Source: Apostichopus japonicus
Lineage: Eukaryota > Echinodermata > Holothuroidea > Aspidochirotida > Stichopodidae
Direction: 5' to 3'
Assembly: GCF_037975245.1 (NCBI RefSeq)
Contig: NC_092569.1
Location: forward strand, 20,577,001-20,641,000
DNA length: 64,000 nt
In this document: piece after piece, positions 60,728 through 64,000 of the stretch
How the letters are laid out: each line of letters begins with the position of its first letter
Position numbering within the stretch: the stretch's first letter is position 1
Translations under genes and position numbers: made by a program
The notes under the pieces: generated by a model
What the model was told of the DNA's origin: nothing
Databases searched by the model: none
The model's input: only the letters and a program-made list of their open reading frames with translations

Positions 60728-62116
60728 CTGTAAACAGAAATGATCAGTGTCAGATGTTGTTCTTTTGTTCTAATGCATGTTAACTTTTTAAATCCTATAC
60801 ATTAATATCTAAGAAAAATTGTAACCTACCTCGTCAAACTGTGAGAGATATAGAATTAGAAATATTCGAATGAATGTTTGGATAGCAAATTGCATATAGA
60901 CTTAAAACTAACCAGCTTGATGCGGTCTTACTTCACCTTGTGTTGATATTTCCCCCAAGGTATATGTCATGATTGAGGTAGTGTATTATTATAGTATTTG
61001 GGATTCATCAATGGCAGTTGTAAAATAATGTAGTCATTATAATGAATGAATTTGTTGAAATTAGTTTGATCCATGTAACGATGATATGCAACCTAAAAAC
61101 AAATAAAATTAATTCAAGTATTTCTTTAACGAATTGTGCTTTTCCATATTAATCTTCAAACCTTTCAACTAGGACGTAAAGGTGAACTTAACTTTATGTC
61201 AGTGACTCTGCCTAGACAGAATTAGTTATAATTAAAATATTATCTTAATTTAGTACTCGCATGTAATGCTCCTAATATAAAACCCAGCAAGGAAAACTCA
61301 TATCGGGCATTTCTTTTGACTTATTACCATTCGTTAACGTATATAAAAACAATAAACATAAGTAAATAAAATTTGTTTACACGATAAAAATATAAAAAGT
61401 AAGCTTTATATGTCAGAAAGTCTGTTTAGAGAAACAGATAACAGAACATCGAATGCCACTAAAAAATTAAGTGGTTCGTTTGAACCGAAAATATGCATAT
61501 ATAAATTGTATTCTAAAACAAATTTGTTTGATACCTTTTCTTTCTCTTCCATTTGGGCCCTGACCTATAGAGTTGTTTGCCAAATAGGGTTCATATCTAG
61601 AGAAGCTGGTGGTAAATGTATCGTCATTATAACTTTCCATAAAAAACAAAGTGTTTCACAATGATTCAGTTACTTCAGGATTCATATAAAAAATATTAAT
61701 AAAACAAAAGACGTTTTCTTAAATCACGATCCCAAAAATCACAAATTTAAGACACGATCAAAATGAATGAATTCAATTATAAAGAAATAGGTTTGTTTAT
61801 TGATTTCATATCATAGATTTTTAATATTGTGTCTTTGCGTATAATTCTGTAGAAGTAGGCTTCATATTGTATTCCAAACGACGTCAATATCCTTCGATCA
61901 ATAGCGTGGCTGTTTCCATTTTCTTTTTCGCTTTTGTAGAATATTAACATTAATAATAATGCTGAACATGAATCACGTGATCGGTTGTGTGTTCCCTCAG
62001 ACTTCGGTATCTGCGTAGCGACACGAGGGTTTTCAAAGTAACTTAGAACACTGATAAGCTTGACAAGGAATGATCCAGAAAAAATGTTAGTTTCTACTAA
62101 ACATTGAGAAAAGAAG
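60728..62116. other. Spacer with two weak exon-like segments, minus strand
   Basis: On the minus strand, segments at about 61627-61530 and 61090-60943 share TTATAATGAC and similar following text, and each ends at a plausible donor. Their starting phases differ (2 and 0), the second has an in-frame stop before its donor, and no domain is recognised. Confidence 0.3.
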
Positions 62117-62198
62117 ATGAGTGCAATTCAGTTTTCGTGTATCTTTCATTGCTTCCTTATTGGTATTTGCATTTATTCTTCGATGGCGGGAAGTGTTG
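62117..62198 (+). CDS. Locus 3, exon 1: signal peptide
   Basis: ATG at 62117, 27 codons plus one base, donor GTTG/GTAAGT. Encodes MSAIQFSCIFHCFLIGICIY then SSMAGSV: a hydrophobic core followed by small residues. Confidence 0.75.
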
Positions 62199-63217
62199 GT
62201 AAGTAGAGTAACGGAAAGTAGATCTAACATTTCATCTCATTACTTAGACGTTGTGAATTTAAAGAAAAAGCATGAATCAGCAAACTCGGATCAGTTATTA
62301 TACTTGTAGCAAATATTTGTTATGCAACTGCATCGATGGTGATCTTTAAACTAATGGTTCTTATGATTTCAGCATTTTTCAAGTGCACAAAACGACACTC
62401 AATTAAAGATGCCGTTATGCCTTGTGGTGGTAACTGTAGCAATCAAATGGAGCTAATACCGAGAACCGGTAAGTAACAGTTGCTATTAAGGTAATCTAAG
62501 AAGTTATAAATATAGAAAAGTAATACATGTATCAAAGTAAAATCTGATTTTTCTTTCACTGCAAAAAGAACAGTGATTTCATTTAAAGCTTTATTTACAT
62601 ATTATATTCAAGCGTATATGTCATATGCATAATAGTAATTTGAATGAACTGTTTGGTGAATATATAGAGAACCCCGAAATAACTGAATCTTAGTTAAACG
62701 CTTTGCTAATTCATGTTAAATTATAGTGATGATATATTTACAACCATCCTCTATAAATAAAACTATATTTGGCATTCAACCCTCTGAATACTGGCCCAAA
62801 GGGAAAGGAAGAAAAATCACCAAGACATCAAATAAATCTGTTTTAGAAGGAAATGTATATATGCATATTTTCCACTTATTTTTTTTTATGACAGCAGATG
62901 TTCAGTTATCTGTTTCTTTACCCAGACTCACTGATATAGAAGATAGAATACTAGATAGACGACTAGAAATTACTCACCAGTATTGTTGCGGGACGAACTT
63001 TTCTACAGCATGTTCATATAAAATATTGTAGTAGATGGAGGTCGGAGCAAATTAACTTTACTCTTCTTTTCTTTCGTTAATGAAAATTACTGAAATGTTC
63101 CAAGTGTTCACAATTATTTATATTCAAGTTAGGAAGAAATAATTTAACACTCGATTACAGATTCGACATCATCCAAGTCGACTTTTCAGTCCTCAACAAA
63201 ATCAATAACCACAACAG
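62117..63217 (+). CDS. FReD-family paralogue (locus 3), 5' part, continues past window
   Basis: Exons 62117-62198, 62373-62468 and 63161-63217 join in phase 1. They give a signal peptide, a Cys-motif module and a Ser/Thr linker. The first exon has the same length and phase as that of the intact gene, and the third is nearly identical to its mini-exon B. The following intron is homologous to the duplicated block of the intact gene. By analogy the gene should continue with A-type mini-exons, TIL, EGF and FReD beyond 64000. Confidence 0.75.
62373..62468 (+). CDS. Locus 3, exon 2: FKCT...PCxGxC module
   Basis: 96 nt, phase 1 to phase 1, acceptor TGATTTCAG, donor ACCG/GTAAGT. Encodes AFFKCTKRHSIKDAVMPCGG, NCSNQMEL and IPRT. 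Three cysteines; related to the exon at 50182-50259. No known domain recognised. Confidence 0.7.
63161..63217 (+). CDS. Locus 3, Ser/Thr mini-exon B
   Basis: 57 nt, phase 1 to phase 1. Differs from 40103-40159 at three bases, giving two amino-acid changes (Pro to Ser, Leu to Phe). Splice sites CTCGATTACAG and ACAG/GTTGG are the same. Confidence 0.75.
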
Positions 63218-63329
63218 GTTGGAAGTTAGTTTTATAATACGCTGTGCAAATCATATATATCAAAAGCGGTGCTCTGTTATCAGAGCTATGTATTTCGGGC
63301 ATTTGTTGATGTTCTGCAGAATAGTTTCT

Positions 63330-64000
63330 ATTGACTCTTCAATTTGACCAATGTTGAGTATTTTACAGCAATCTTAGTAATACATCATATCCAAGCTATC
63401 CAAGCTGATATATTCATCAGCTTCATTGGTAGAGTTTCCATTCAAAGAATGAAAGGGAAAAAAACATCAAATTTATTCTGAAAATATCCGATTTACTGTA
63501 AGCATGTAGCTAGACGACAGAAAATAAATTTAGAATCAGTCTTTATTCACGAGTAACTGGCTATATTAAGTTTTTTCCTTTTTGTTCAACTATTCGAAGA
63601 CCATTTTCTTAGTACTATGATTATTGTTAGATTGACCTATGCATTTGTATATAGGCCTTTAGCTTTGGTATCATGCTTCTGGAAAAATATCCTTTACCAT
63701 ACCAAGCTGTTTTAGTAGTTTTATAACATCAGCATAGTCTCTTCTCGCTTATTGTTTTAAACTTTTATTTTACCAAACTTTTGTTTTATATAATTTCTTC
63801 AACCGACTGTGGAAAAAGCTACTCAGAGGGGTTTGAACGGAAGGAATGTATACGTCCGTTTCCCCATCAGGACTCTCGAGTTACATCCTAACATTATAAA
63901 ATCATTCTTAAGGTTTACTCTCAATATTTTCTTGGTAAATAAATTCACCATTTATTTTAACGAAATGCTCTTTTCATATTCTTGACTGTTAGGACGAATG
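63330..64000. repeat. Duplicated intronic block, copy in locus 3, cut by window end
   Basis: Collinear with 36150-36943 and with 40300-41350, more diverged than the copies within gene 2. The window ends at GGACGAATG, a few bases before where the A-type mini-exon acceptor would be. Confidence 0.85.

Noticed and set aside
62894..62946. Segment after a GACAGCAG acceptor as a further exon of locus 3
   Set aside because: No donor in a usable phase, and the sequence following it is intron homologous to 39940-40070.

Overview
This window is invertebrate-animal nuclear DNA. It is AT-rich and intron-dense, with tens of kilobases of introns, microsatellites, MITEs, tRNA-derived SINEs and several LINE remnants. 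Metazoan gene content (a Src-family kinase, and fibrinogen-domain lectin-like genes combining TIL, EGF and FReD modules) together with scattered TAGGCCTA words suggests a marine deuterostome, most likely an echinoderm. That assignment is inference.

Region 1 (about 1-20.8 kb): the 5' part of a Src-family tyrosine kinase gene on the minus strand. Three coding exons can be read: an acylated, proline-rich N-terminus (18190-18295) and two SH3 exons (6463-6565 and 5155-5250). They join in matching phase across introns of 11.6 and 1.2 kb. The SH2 and kinase exons must lie beyond position 1. The long intron carries a 3-kb DNA transposon with an 18-19 bp terminal inverted repeat and many copies of a GTTATGGACGGAA subterminal motif, plus two hAT-type MITEs with 8-bp target duplications. 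SINEs, tandem repeats and a 97-bp dispersed repeat lie in the introns and flanks.

Region 2 (about 20.8-29 kb): no convincing gene. It holds an 84-bp near-perfect palindrome, a composite hAT-like remnant, an (AT)64 microsatellite followed by a 125-nt pyrimidine tract, a 172-bp tandem duplication, and an AACCAGGA-rich minisatellite upstream of the next gene cluster.

Region 3 (29-64 kb): a cluster of fibrinogen-related (FReD) secreted-protein loci in both orientations. The first (29.0-31.7 kb, +) is a degenerate copy. The second (34.1-44.8 kb, +) is complete by reading: signal peptide, a series of small phase-1 Ser/Thr-rich exons, a TIL domain, an EGF-like domain and a C-terminal FReD, 486 residues in 11 exons. 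On the minus strand are a Cys-motif exon (50.2 kb) and a mucin-like exon plus a damaged FReD exon (59.8-60.7 kb). A further plus-strand paralogue starts at 62.1 kb and runs off the window.

The most interesting structure is in the second gene. An intronic block carrying a 54-nt Ser/Thr mini-exon has been copied several times, each copy keeping frame, phase and splice sites, so the predicted stalk grows by whole-exon duplication. One copy sits inside a LINE remnant with about 200 bp of LINE sequence repeated on both sides. A degenerate L1/Tx1-like LINE with a nested CR1-like insertion fills 55-58 kb.
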